This document shows positions 1 to 7,946 of a stretch of 64,000 bases of DNA, one piece after another (the first letter of the stretch is position 1; each line of letters starts with the position of its first letter). The stretch lies in assembly GCF_013004105.1 (NCBI RefSeq), contig NZ_CP053085.1, positions 1,798,001 through 1,862,000 of the forward strand, read 5' to 3'. The DNA is from Gemmatimonas groenlandica. Lineage in GTDB: Bacteria; Gemmatimonadota; Gemmatimonadetes; Gemmatimonadales; Gemmatimonadaceae. The notes under the pieces are model-generated. The model was not told the DNA's origin, made no database searches, and was given only the letters and a program-made list of their open reading frames with translations. The translations under genes were made by a program, and so were the position numbers.

Positions 1-2570
1 TACTCGTTCACCGTCGCGCTGAGCGTCTTCCAGTAGTTGTCGCCCGACTTCACATCCTGCCCGTCGATCGACAGGATATAGTCTCCGGTGGACAACCCGA
101 GCCACTCCTTGTCGGCCGGCCCGTCACGGTAGATGTGTCCGATGCGATATCGGCCCGCATCGGTCGGCTCCAGCTCGAGGCCCAGGAATCGCGTGCTGTA
201 GACACGTGGCATCGCGCGTGTCGGCGGTCCGCTTACACCCGTGTGCGACGCGTTCAGCTCACCGATCATCTCATTGGCCAGATCGTACACATCCTCGTTC
301 GTGCCCACGTAACGCAGGAGTGGCTTGTAGCGCGACTTGACGGCATCCCAATCCTTCCCGTGCATCTTCTCGTCGTAGAAGCGGTACTTCATCACGCGCC
401 ATGACTCTTCGAACAGCTGATTCCATTCGGCGCGGCGATCGACCCGCACTCCGAAGCTGAACGCGACCGGCTCGGCGCGCTGCGGCGTGGCGATGACCAG
501 CTTGGCGATCTCCGTGCCGGAGGCCGCGCCGCCGGCCGCGTCGCCGTCACCCGAGCGAGACGCTCGACGGAAGTAGATCGCGCGGCGATCGGCGGTCGGT
601 GTCATTCCGGGATACGTCCCTCCGGCAATACGCCGCCGGTTGAGCCCATCGATCGCAATGCTGAACAGTCCGACGTTCGGGTTGTCGGCGTCGGTCGCGG
701 CGGCATTCTGCCCTCCGCCTCCCGGTCCGCCACCACCACCGCCCACGGTGAACATGATCGTCCGGCCGTCACGCGACAGGAAGAACGCGCCGACGGGAAG
801 CGCGCCGCGCGTGAGCTGCATGGCCCGACGCTCGATGCCCGCTTCGTCGATACGCATGGGAGCCGCGGCAGCACCCGCCGTCGACGTGGCGGCTGAGTCA
901 CCGCGGTCGGCGCGCGCACTGGCGCCGGCGCCGGCGCCCGCTGCACGACGCTGACGCTCGCGCACCAGCGGATCATTGGGATCCTCGGTCAGTCGGGCCA
1001 ACGAGACCACGAACAGTTGCGAGACTCCGCCCTCTCGCGACGAGGTGAACACCACATGTCGGCCATCAGGCGTGAGCATACCGTTTCCGTCGGCGAACGG
1101 ATTGCGCGTCACGTTCACTTCCTTCTTCGTGCGGAGATCGAATACGAACACATCCGCATTCTGATCGTCATCGCGCTTGATGTAGCTGAGCGCGTTGCCA
1201 TCGCCGGCCCACGACCCGATGGTGAATCCGCCGGCCTGATTGAATGCCAACTCGCGCGGCCCACCGCCGGCGGCATCCACTTCCCACAAGCGATTGGCGC
1301 CCGTGTAGGCGAGCTTCTGCGAGTTCGGCGCCCAGGTCAGATCGGCCTTGATCGATGCCTGCGTGGTGACCTTGCGTCGCTGTGCCGTCGCGAGATCATA
1401 GATCCAGATCTCCTCGTCGCCCGACTCATCGGAGATGTAGGCAAGGCGCCGCCCATCCGGGCTGTAGACCTGCGACCGCTCACGCCACGGAGAACTTGTC
1501 ACCTGCGTGCGTTCACCCACGCCGGACTCAGTGGGCACGATCATGATCTCGCCGTGAAAGTCCACCGCGAGGTAGTCACCGTTGGGGGACGGCGAGAATC
1601 CGTCGGCACGGTTGGTGGTGGACATCATGTCGACGTCATTCTCCTTCGGATCGAAGGCCATCCGAAGGGCCAGCTTTTTCGGCGCACCGCTGGGCACGTC
1701 GAGGGTCCACAGCTCGAAGTCGTTTTCGTAGATCAGATGACGACCGTCCGGTGAGATCGCCGGAAACTGCACCCCGTCTTCCTTGTGCTTCGTGACCTGC
1801 TGCGGCGCGCCCCCCGTGGGAGGCACGCGCCAGATATTGAAGGTCCCATCGCGCTCCGACGCGAAGTAGATCATGCCGTCAGCGCCCCACATCGGATGCA
1901 CATCGTGCACGGCCGACTGGTAGGACTTGACGTCGGTATCAGTGAGCTCGGTGATCTCGCCGCTCTTGAGATCCTGCACGGCGATGTCGGCGTTGCTGTT
2001 CCCGCGATAGCCCTTGCGCCAGTAGCTGGGGAGGGTGCGGTTGAACGCAATCTTGGTGGCATCCTGCTTGATCATGCCGGAGCGACCGAAATCCATCGAC
2101 ATCGCGCGCGGTATCGACCCATCGAGCGTCACGCGGTATAGCGGCGATCCGAACGGATGCTCACCGCGGGCGCTGGTGAACACGATCTCGCGTCCGTCGG
2201 GTGTCCAGTACAGCGCCTGGTCGTCGCCGGAATGCCACGTCAGCTGCCTCGGCTCTCCACCGCTCACCGGCACCACGTACACATCGTTGTTGCCCAAGCG
2301 GTTGCTGGTAAACGCGATCCAGCGTCCGTCGGGCGAAAAGCGCGGCATGAAGTCGCGCGCGACGTGTGCCGTCAGCCGGCGAGGATTGGCCCCGTCGGCA
2401 TCGGCCAGCCAGATGTCGTCCTGATAGGTGAAGGCAATCGTCCCATCGTTGGCCACGTGCGCGTATCGCGCAAACTTGACCGGCTCGGGGGCTTGGGCCC
2501 GCAGGAGCGTCGGGGCGAGGAGGGCCGCGGCGGACACGGACCCAAGCAGCAGGCGGCAGGCGAGACGCAT
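1..2570 (-). CDS. Tricorn-like secreted protease, partial (C-terminus lies beyond the window)
   Basis: About 856 residues are visible on the minus strand, open to the window edge. The ATG at 2570 begins a signal peptide (MRLACRLLLG, then a hydrophobic run ending LLRAQA). Repeated PD40/WD40-like blades follow (SPDGRWIAFTS, TPDGREIVFTS, SPDGRRLAYIS), so the N-terminal half is a beta-propeller. A low-complexity Gly/Ala linker lies near 700-960. A tricorn C1-like helical segment comes next, and the last visible residues form a PDZ domain (IYRDGPADKEWLGLSTGDYILSIDGQDV). In tricorn homologues an S41-type serine protease core follows; here it would lie off the window, so catalysis cannot be verified. 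By family it should degrade peptides in the envelope or outside the cell. The gene directly upstream (2669) runs the same way, 98 bp away. Confidence 0.85.
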   Translation of the reverse strand, partial: MRLACRLLLGSVSAAALLAPTLLRAQAPEPVKFARYAHVANDGTIAFTYQDDIWLADADGANPRRLTAHVARDFMPRFSPDGRWIAFTSNRLGNNDVYVVPVSGGEPRQLTWHSGDDQALYWTPDGREIVFTSARGEHPFGSPLYRVTLDGSIPRAMSMDFGRSGMIKQDATKIAFNRTLPSYWRKGYRGNSNADIAVQDLKSGEITELTDTDVKSYQSAVHDVHPMWGADGMIYFASERDGTFNIWRVPPTGGAPQQVTKHKEDGVQFPAISPDGRHLIYENDFELWTLDVPSGAPKKLALRMAFDPKENDVDMMSTTNRADGFSPSPNGDYLAVDFHGEIMIVPTESGVGERTQVTSSPWRERSQVYSPDGRRLAYISDESGDEEIWIYDLATAQRRKVTTQASIKADLTWAPNSQKLAYTGANRLWEVDAAGGGPRELAFNQAGGFTIGSWAGDGNALSYIKRDDDQNADVFVFDLRTKKEVNVTRNPFADGNGMLTPDGRHVVFTSSREGGVSQLFVVSLARLTEDPNDPLVRERQRRAAGAGAGASARADRGDSAATSTAGAAAAPMRIDEAGIERRAMQLTRGALPVGAFFLSRDGRTIMFTVGGGGGGPGGGGQNAAATDADNPNVGLFSIAIDGLNRRRIAGGTYPGMTPTADRRAIYFRRASRSGDGDAAGGAASGTEIAKLVIATPQRAEPVAFSFGVRVDRRAEWNQLFEESWRVMKYRFYDEKMHGKDWDAVKSRYKPLLRYVGTNEDVYDLANEMIGELNASHTGVSGPPTRAMPRVYSTRFLGLELEPTDAGRYRIGHIYRDGPADKEWLGLSTGDYILSIDGQDVKSGDNYWKTLSATVNE

Positions 2571-2668
2571 GAGGGGCGGAGTTGAGGGGCGAACGCGTAG
2601 TCCACCCAAACGTGCGGCCGGACTTCCAGGTGCGCCAGAGCGACCGCGGCTCGCCACGTGCTGTGCAC

Positions 2669-3256
2669 TCAGCGCTTGGTCAGCCGCATCTCGATCGTAC
2701 GCGTCCACACGACGCCGTCTGTAGACTCCTCCCCCAGTTCATACCACGCCCCTTCCGGCGTCTTGGTGATGGTGAATCTCGACCGGACATTTCCACGGTC
2801 TGCCAGCCTCCACACAAAGGACGTTCCGCTGACCGAGGCCTCTGTGATGCCGAGGTAGCCGCTCCCTCCGCTGGACACCCAGGTGAAACGCCCCGTGCCC
2901 ACGTCATACGTCAGCATGCCGGCCGCCTGGAACACTTCGCGTTCCACCGCCGAGGCGTCTTTCATACTCCCGCTGCCCCGAATCATCAGCACGGTGCCAT
3001 TCGCGGCAGCTTCAACCGTTTCCCGTTGCGTGAGCGTGAACGTCCGCCCACCCGACGTGACCGTCGCGGGGCCGCTCCACTCCCCGACCAGCCACGTGAG
3101 CGGGGCAAGCCTCGCCCGAGCAGTATCGGCGCCAGCCGTCGACGGCGCCTGCGCACGCACGGTCAGCGGGAACGCCGCGAGCAACGAGAAACAAAAAGTG
3201 AGGACGGCAACGGCTGAGCGAACGACTGGTCGTGCAGTGGACAGAGACAGGGTCAT
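2669..3256 (-). CDS. Small secreted DUF1579-like protein
   Basis: Encodes 195 residues. I start at the ATG at 3256; an in-frame TTG one codon upstream is less likely. The N-terminus is a signal peptide (hydrophobic VAVLTFCFSLLAAFPL, cleavage near VRAQA). The mature part opens with LAPLTWLVGEWSG, which resembles the start of DUF1579/THAP4-like beta-barrels (LxxLxxLxGxWxG), and continues with alternating strands ending WTRTIEMRLTKR. Proteins of this kind are small periplasmic barrels of uncertain ligand. It lies between the tricorn-like gene and the thr operon, codirectional with both but separated by gaps of 98 and 85 bp, so it may be transcribed alone. Its function is not established from sequence. 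Confidence 0.7.
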   Translation of the reverse strand: MTLSLSTARPVVRSAVAVLTFCFSLLAAFPLTVRAQAPSTAGADTARARLAPLTWLVGEWSGPATVTSGGRTFTLTQRETVEAAANGTVLMIRGSGSMKDASAVEREVFQAAGMLTYDVGTGRFTWVSSGGSGYLGITEASVSGTSFVWRLADRGNVRSRFTITKTPEGAWYELGEESTDGVVWTRTIEMRLTKR

Positions 3257-3341
3257 CAACGCGCTCCGGATGGAATGATCGAACGGTGCAGCATCAACCT
3301 ATGTCCAGCGCGTCCACCGGTCTTGAACGAATGCGACAGCG

Positions 3342-4157
3342 TCAGTCCACGAGGTGATCGTGCGCGATGTCGTCCAGTCGCTCGGCCAGCATGGTGGGCG
3401 TCAACGTCGTGAGGCGACCGACCTCACGGGTCAGATGCGCTTGGTCGGCGTAACCGGAGTCGAACGCCACCTGGGCGAGACCCGGCTGCAGGCCTCGGTC
3501 CTCGGCTACGACCAGCCGTTTCAACGCAGCGCGCCCGCGCCGAACGCTGGCGTACTCCTTGGGTGTCAATCCGGTAGCGGCGCGAAAGCGACGTTGGAGC
3601 TGGCGCACGGTGACGCCAAGCCCCTCGGCCATATCGGTAATCGGGCCAGTGCCGTCCTCGGCGACGATGGCGTCCACGGCGCGTTGAACGAGCGCGTCAA
3701 TTGGCCGGTCGACACCGATCGTGTCGAGCGACCAGCGATCAAAGATCGTAGCGACCTCGCTCGCGTCGTCGGCGTCGCGAAATCGGGCGAGCGCCGAGAT
3801 CAGCGGCGTCAACGCGGTACCAAACAGCTCATGTGCATCGAGTCGTTGATCACGCAAGGACTGCGCGCTGCGCCCACAGCACACACCACCGGCTTCGGGT
3901 CGAAACCGTATACCCCAGTATTGCTCCCCCGGGTGCACCGCAACGCTCGACGCAGTGACCGACGCCCCGACGAGCGCCGCCACCGATGCGCCGTGGGGCA
4001 CGCTGCAAATCGCCAACGTGGCGCAGCCATCCGGCCAGACGTGATGCGTGAAGCCAGGATGTGGCAGCTCCCGAATAGTGAAGCCCCAATACGTCGCAAC
4101 AATCCCGGAGAGTGCCGGTGCCGCGGGCATTTCGACGTAGCGGAGCGGCTTCGTCAT
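3342..4157 (-). CDS. AraC-family transcriptional regulator
   Basis: Encodes 271 residues. The start is the ATG at 4157, which overlaps the TGA of the M1 peptidase gene (ATGA), so translation is probably coupled; longer upstream extensions would run through the peptidase gene. The N-terminal 150 residues resemble the DUF6597/AraC effector domain (ATYWGFTIRELP, VWPDGCATLAIC). The C-terminal part is a two-helix-turn-helix AraC domain (MAEGLGVTVRQLQRRFRAAT, then FDSGYADQAHLTREVGRLT). It is the last gene of the thrA-thrC-SDR-M1 operon, which is odd for a regulator and may mean it senses a product of the operon. The target is unknown. Confidence 0.85.
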   Translation of the reverse strand: MTKPLRYVEMPAAPALSGIVATYWGFTIRELPHPGFTHHVWPDGCATLAICSVPHGASVAALVGASVTASSVAVHPGEQYWGIRFRPEAGGVCCGRSAQSLRDQRLDAHELFGTALTPLISALARFRDADDASEVATIFDRWSLDTIGVDRPIDALVQRAVDAIVAEDGTGPITDMAEGLGVTVRQLQRRFRAATGLTPKEYASVRRGRAALKRLVVAEDRGLQPGLAQVAFDSGYADQAHLTREVGRLTTLTPTMLAERLDDIAHDHLVD

Positions 4158-5806
4158 TGGCGCAGCACGCCCAGCAACGAAACGTCCCCGTCGAACAACA
4201 CCGCGCGTGGCTTTGCCGCCAGCGTGAGCGGCACCGTCATCGTCGCCAAGCGCTGCGCTGGCACCGTCACCCGCACGCGCTTCATGGTCCCGCTTGCGGT
4301 CGTGACATCCACGGCGAGCGACAGCCGGTAGGGCGCGAAGCGCGTCCCCTGCCGAACGGTGACAGTGAGCTGAAGGGTTTTCTGGTTCCACGACCACGAT
4401 GCGTCCGCGTCGACGTACCCGGGACGGCGCATCCACTGGTCGAAGAACCAATCGAGCTGGCGTGACGACGAGCGCTCGAACGCCTGCTGCAAGTCGGCCG
4501 TCAGCGCGTTCCCGTGGCGATGCGCCGCATAGTACGCGCGGATCCCGCGAAAGAACGCCGAGTCTCCGATCTCACGTCGCAACATGTGCAGCGTAAAGCC
4601 GGCCTTCTCGTACACGTTGGTGTTCAGCACGCGCGTCAGATCGTCGAGCGTCGTATCGATCACGGCCTTCTCGACGGTGATCGGCGACTTCAGCATCTTC
4701 GCGCGAATATCGTGCATCTCCGCCAGGAAGGCGCTGTCGCCATGCGCGTGCTCCGTCCAGAGCGCAGCGAAGTAGGTGGCAAAGCCCTCCGAGAGCCACA
4801 CATGTGGCCATTCACGCTCAGTCACCGCATCACCAAACCACTGGTGAGCGGTTTCGTGCGCAATCAGCGACTCACTGATCGCGCCCGGCACGAACAACCG
4901 CTGGTCGTAAAAGATGGCGCCGGCGTTCTCCATACCGCCGAAGCGCGTGGACGAGGCCACGTGCGCCAACTTCTCGTACGGGAACGGTCCGACGAGCGTC
5001 GAAAAGAACGCCACGATGTCGCCCGCGCGCGCGAAATTTCCTGGCATCGCGGCACGACGGTCGGGGCTCGTCCACACCGATTGGCGCACGCAGCCAGGCC
5101 GCTCGGCGAGATTGCACGCGGTCTCGCCCAACTCGAGCACGGCGAATGGCGACACGCCGATGACCATCAGACCAGTGTAGATCGGCCGCACGGTACGCCA
5201 ATGGGTGCGCACCAGCGGCGCGCCGGCAAGACCGGCCTCCGGCGTCTCCTCCACCAGCTCGCCGTTGGCGATCACGCGATGCGTTCGCGGCGCGCGCACA
5301 ATCCAATCCACCAGCGCCTTGTCCGACGGGTGATCGACCGTGGCGAGCCACTGCCGAGCGCGGTCGGGGAAGTTGTCGCCGAACGCGGTCCATCCAAGCA
5401 GCGAGTCGCGTCGCACAATCAGCCCATCAGTCGGCAGGCCTCGGTAGTACACCGCCACGCGGACCGTATCGTTGCTGCCCTTCGGCAACGCAACGCGCAC
5501 GCTATCGCCGGGTCGCGTGAACGCCACGCGTGCACCGTTCACATACGTGGAGTCCACGTGCATCGCGGCCGCCAGATCGAGCGAGAGCGACATCGCATCG
5601 CGGCGCGTCGCCGTGGTCGTCGCCTCGAACCGGATCGTGTCAGGCCACGCGCGCGCCGGAAAGTCGACGCGAAACTCGTAGTGCACCACGTCGAGTCCGG
5701 CCCGACGCGCACCCGTGCGACTGGGCGATGCCTGCGCGGCGAGGGCGGAGCTCAGCACCACTGGCAGCACGCTCGCGGCGGCGAGGACGCGAAAGGCACG
5801 CGGCAT
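4154..5806 (-). CDS. M1-family metallopeptidase (aminopeptidase), secreted
   Basis: Encodes 550 residues from the ATG at 5806, six bases after the SDR stop. The signal peptide is MPRAFRVLAAASVLPVVLSSALAAQA. The M1 signature is complete: substrate-anchoring GGMEN at about 290-294, zinc motif HETAH with ligands H317 and H321, and the third ligand E340 eighteen residues on in LSEGF. A barrel-like N-terminal domain precedes the catalytic domain, and a beta-sandwich follows it. By family it removes N-terminal amino acids from peptides, here in the periplasm or outside the cell. Its place in a threonine biosynthesis operon suggests that peptide scavenging and amino-acid supply are controlled together. 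The overlap with the AraC gene supports one transcript. Confidence 0.93.
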   Translation of the reverse strand: MPRAFRVLAAASVLPVVLSSALAAQASPSRTGARRAGLDVVHYEFRVDFPARAWPDTIRFEATTTATRRDAMSLSLDLAAAMHVDSTYVNGARVAFTRPGDSVRVALPKGSNDTVRVAVYYRGLPTDGLIVRRDSLLGWTAFGDNFPDRARQWLATVDHPSDKALVDWIVRAPRTHRVIANGELVEETPEAGLAGAPLVRTHWRTVRPIYTGLMVIGVSPFAVLELGETACNLAERPGCVRQSVWTSPDRRAAMPGNFARAGDIVAFFSTLVGPFPYEKLAHVASSTRFGGMENAGAIFYDQRLFVPGAISESLIAHETAHQWFGDAVTEREWPHVWLSEGFATYFAALWTEHAHGDSAFLAEMHDIRAKMLKSPITVEKAVIDTTLDDLTRVLNTNVYEKAGFTLHMLRREIGDSAFFRGIRAYYAAHRHGNALTADLQQAFERSSSRQLDWFFDQWMRRPGYVDADASWSWNQKTLQLTVTVRQGTRFAPYRLSLAVDVTTASGTMKRVRVTVPAQRLATMTVPLTLAAKPRAVLFDGDVSLLGVLRQ

Positions 5807-5811
5807 TTGGG

Positions 5812-6567
5812 CTACCACGCCCGCTCCGCCCCCGTCCAATCCAGAAAGCTCCCGGTCTTCTCGCGCGGCAACCGTTCCATCTGACTCAGCAGCCCGATGG
5901 CCGCCTCGTCGATCGGGACGCGGAACGCGGGGCCATCGGGAGTGGTAGCGAAATGCCCGGGGTTGCCCAGCATGAGCACGATGCGCTCCTCACTCAAGTC
6001 GTGCGCCACGGCGCGCATGTGCATGTGCAACGCGGCGCCGCTTGCACAGGTGGCGTAGTCCCCGCCCTGCGTCTTGCCGGCGAGGGAACCGAGCCAGCTG
6101 CTCACGACCAGTACACGTGCACCGTCGCGATTGGCCAGAAACGGCAACAGCGTGCGCACCAGCAGCAGCGGCGCCACCGCATGCCGTCGGTAATGCTCGG
6201 TGAGCCCAGTGCCCGACAACGTCGACAATGCTTCATCGCGCTCACTGTCGGCCAGCTTCTCGTGCTGCCCCGGCTCGGCCGGCGCAATGATCAGCTGGTC
6301 GAGCGAATCGGTGAGGCTCTCGAGCACCGGCACCGCATCGGCCACCAACGACGGATCGGCAGGATCGAGGGCGATCAGCTCCAGTCCGCCGTATTCGGCG
6401 CGCAGATCCGCCAGCACCGGCACCCGCGCCGGATTGCGTGCCGCCGCGTAGACCTTGTCGCCGCGAATGAGACACTGCCGCACCAACTCCACACCGAGTG
6501 GCCGCGCGGCGCCGGTGATCAGGGTGCGTCGCGGCGACGCCATCGCATGCATGCTGGCCGGCGTCAC
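5812..6567 (-). CDS. SDR-fold protein lacking the catalytic Tyr and Lys (C-factor-like pseudoenzyme)
   Basis: Encodes 251 residues. The GTG start at 6567 overlaps the thrC stop (GTGA); a later ATG is possible. The N-terminal Rossmann motif is TGAARPLG and the body follows the C-factor/sniffer subgroup of short-chain dehydrogenases. Where that subgroup has YxYRASKAALNM, this protein reads YATCASGAALHM, so the proton-donating Tyr is Thr and the active-site Lys is Gly. The Ser region (SSWLGSLAG) and the loop NPGHFATT are kept. Loss of both key residues argues against normal oxidoreductase chemistry and for a nucleotide-binding or signalling role. It is coupled to thrC upstream and nearly abuts the M1 peptidase. 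The residue alignment is mine, by eye. Confidence 0.8.
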   Translation of the reverse strand: MTPASMHAMASPRRTLITGAARPLGVELVRQCLIRGDKVYAAARNPARVPVLADLRAEYGGLELIALDPADPSLVADAVPVLESLTDSLDQLIIAPAEPGQHEKLADSERDEALSTLSGTGLTEHYRRHAVAPLLLVRTLLPFLANRDGARVLVVSSWLGSLAGKTQGGDYATCASGAALHMHMRAVAHDLSEERIVLMLGNPGHFATTPDGPAFRVPIDEAAIGLLSQMERLPREKTGSFLDWTGAERAW

Positions 6568-7946
6568 AGCGCGCTCCCGCGCGTCTCACGCAGCACCGCT
6601 TCCACCGCACTCACCGTGGCATCGATCTCGACGGGGCGGTTGGCGCGCGGGTAGTCCTCACGCTGATGCAATTCCACGAGCATGCCGGGGTCCTTGAGTA
6701 CGTGTCCGGTCAGCACCGCCACCACGGTGTCACCGGCTCCGATGATACCGTCGCGCACGAGTTGCCGCACGCCGGCCACACTGGCCGCGCTCGCCGGCTC
6801 GCAGCCGACGCCGGCGGCGTCGATGGTGACTTTGGCATCGATGATCTCGTCGTCGGTCGCCGAAATCACGAGGCCGTTGGTTTCACGAATGGCGCGCACT
6901 GCGCGATCCCACGAGGCCGGATCGCCGATGCGAATCGCGGTCGCAATTGTTTCCGCCTGCACCGTGTAGCGCGTGGCAAAGTCTTCGCGGAATGCGCGCG
7001 CGAACGGCGCCGCACCGGCCGCCTGCACACTCACGAGGCGCGGCATCTTCGCGATCAACCCCAACGCGTGCGCCTCGCGCAACGCCTTTCCGAACGCGGC
7101 GGTATTCCCCAGATTGCCGGCCGGCAGCACGATGAAGTCGGGCGCGTGCCAGCCCAGCTGCTGCAGCAGTTCGAATACGATGGTCTTCTGCCCTTCCACG
7201 CGCCACGGATTGATCGAGTTGAGCAGATAGATGCCCAGTTCACGCGACGCCTGCTGCACAAGCCGCAAGCATTCGTCGAAGTCGCCCTTCACCAACAGCG
7301 TGCGCGCGCCGTACGACAACGTCTGCGCCAGCTTGCCGAGCGCGATCTTGCCGGCGGGCACGAACACCAGACCGGGAATACCGGCCTGCGCGGCGTACGA
7401 TGCCAATGCCGCCGACGTGTTACCCGTGCTGGCACAGGCCACGGCACTCGCACCGATACGCACCGCTTGCGTGGTGCCTACCGTCATCCCGCGATCCTTG
7501 AACGAGCCGGTGGGATTGTGCCCTTCGTGCTTGATCAGCAATCCGTCGCAGCCCGTGTACCGCGAAATTGCCGCGCGCGAAAGCAGCGGCGTGTTGCCCT
7601 CTGGATGACTCACGATCGCATCGCCGGCACCGGGCATCACGATCGACTCGAAGCGCCACACGCCCGACGCATGACCCATCGGCAGCGCACAGCAGTGCTG
7701 CGCGAAGCTGTGCTTGATGGCGTTGGCGGACAATGGCGCATCGAATTCATCCACGGGCGCGCGGTGAATGATTTCGAGCAACCCGCCGCAGCTCGGACAA
7801 TCGGGCGCGGCATCCAGCGGAGAGAGTAGCTGCCCGCACGACGCGCATCGCTGCACGCTGTGTTGCGCGCCGACCGGCAGGCCGGTCACACCGGCGGGCA
7901 GAAAGACCGCATCGGCCGGTAACGGGTGAGACATCGGCGTGGTCAT
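6564..7946 (-). CDS. thrC: Threonine synthase
   Basis: Encodes 460 residues. The enzyme converts O-phosphohomoserine to threonine using pyridoxal phosphate. The PLP lysine is K150 in NPTGSFKDRG, the hallmark of threonine synthase and threonine dehydratase. The phosphate-binding glycine-rich loop is PAGNLGNTAAFG. An N-terminal zinc ribbon (C34, C37, C50, C53 in CASCG and CPSCG) is typical of one threonine synthase subgroup, and an EGNTPLL segment follows it. The start ATG overlaps the thrA stop (ATGA at 7943-7946), and the stop overlaps the next gene, so the enzymes are probably made in step. No homoserine kinase gene lies between thrA and thrC. Confidence 0.95.
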   Translation of the reverse strand: MTTPMSHPLPADAVFLPAGVTGLPVGAQHSVQRCASCGQLLSPLDAAPDCPSCGGLLEIIHRAPVDEFDAPLSANAIKHSFAQHCCALPMGHASGVWRFESIVMPGAGDAIVSHPEGNTPLLSRAAISRYTGCDGLLIKHEGHNPTGSFKDRGMTVGTTQAVRIGASAVACASTGNTSAALASYAAQAGIPGLVFVPAGKIALGKLAQTLSYGARTLLVKGDFDECLRLVQQASRELGIYLLNSINPWRVEGQKTIVFELLQQLGWHAPDFIVLPAGNLGNTAAFGKALREAHALGLIAKMPRLVSVQAAGAAPFARAFREDFATRYTVQAETIATAIRIGDPASWDRAVRAIRETNGLVISATDDEIIDAKVTIDAAGVGCEPASAASVAGVRQLVRDGIIGAGDTVVAVLTGHVLKDPGMLVELHQREDYPRANRPVEIDATVSAVEAVLRETRGSAL

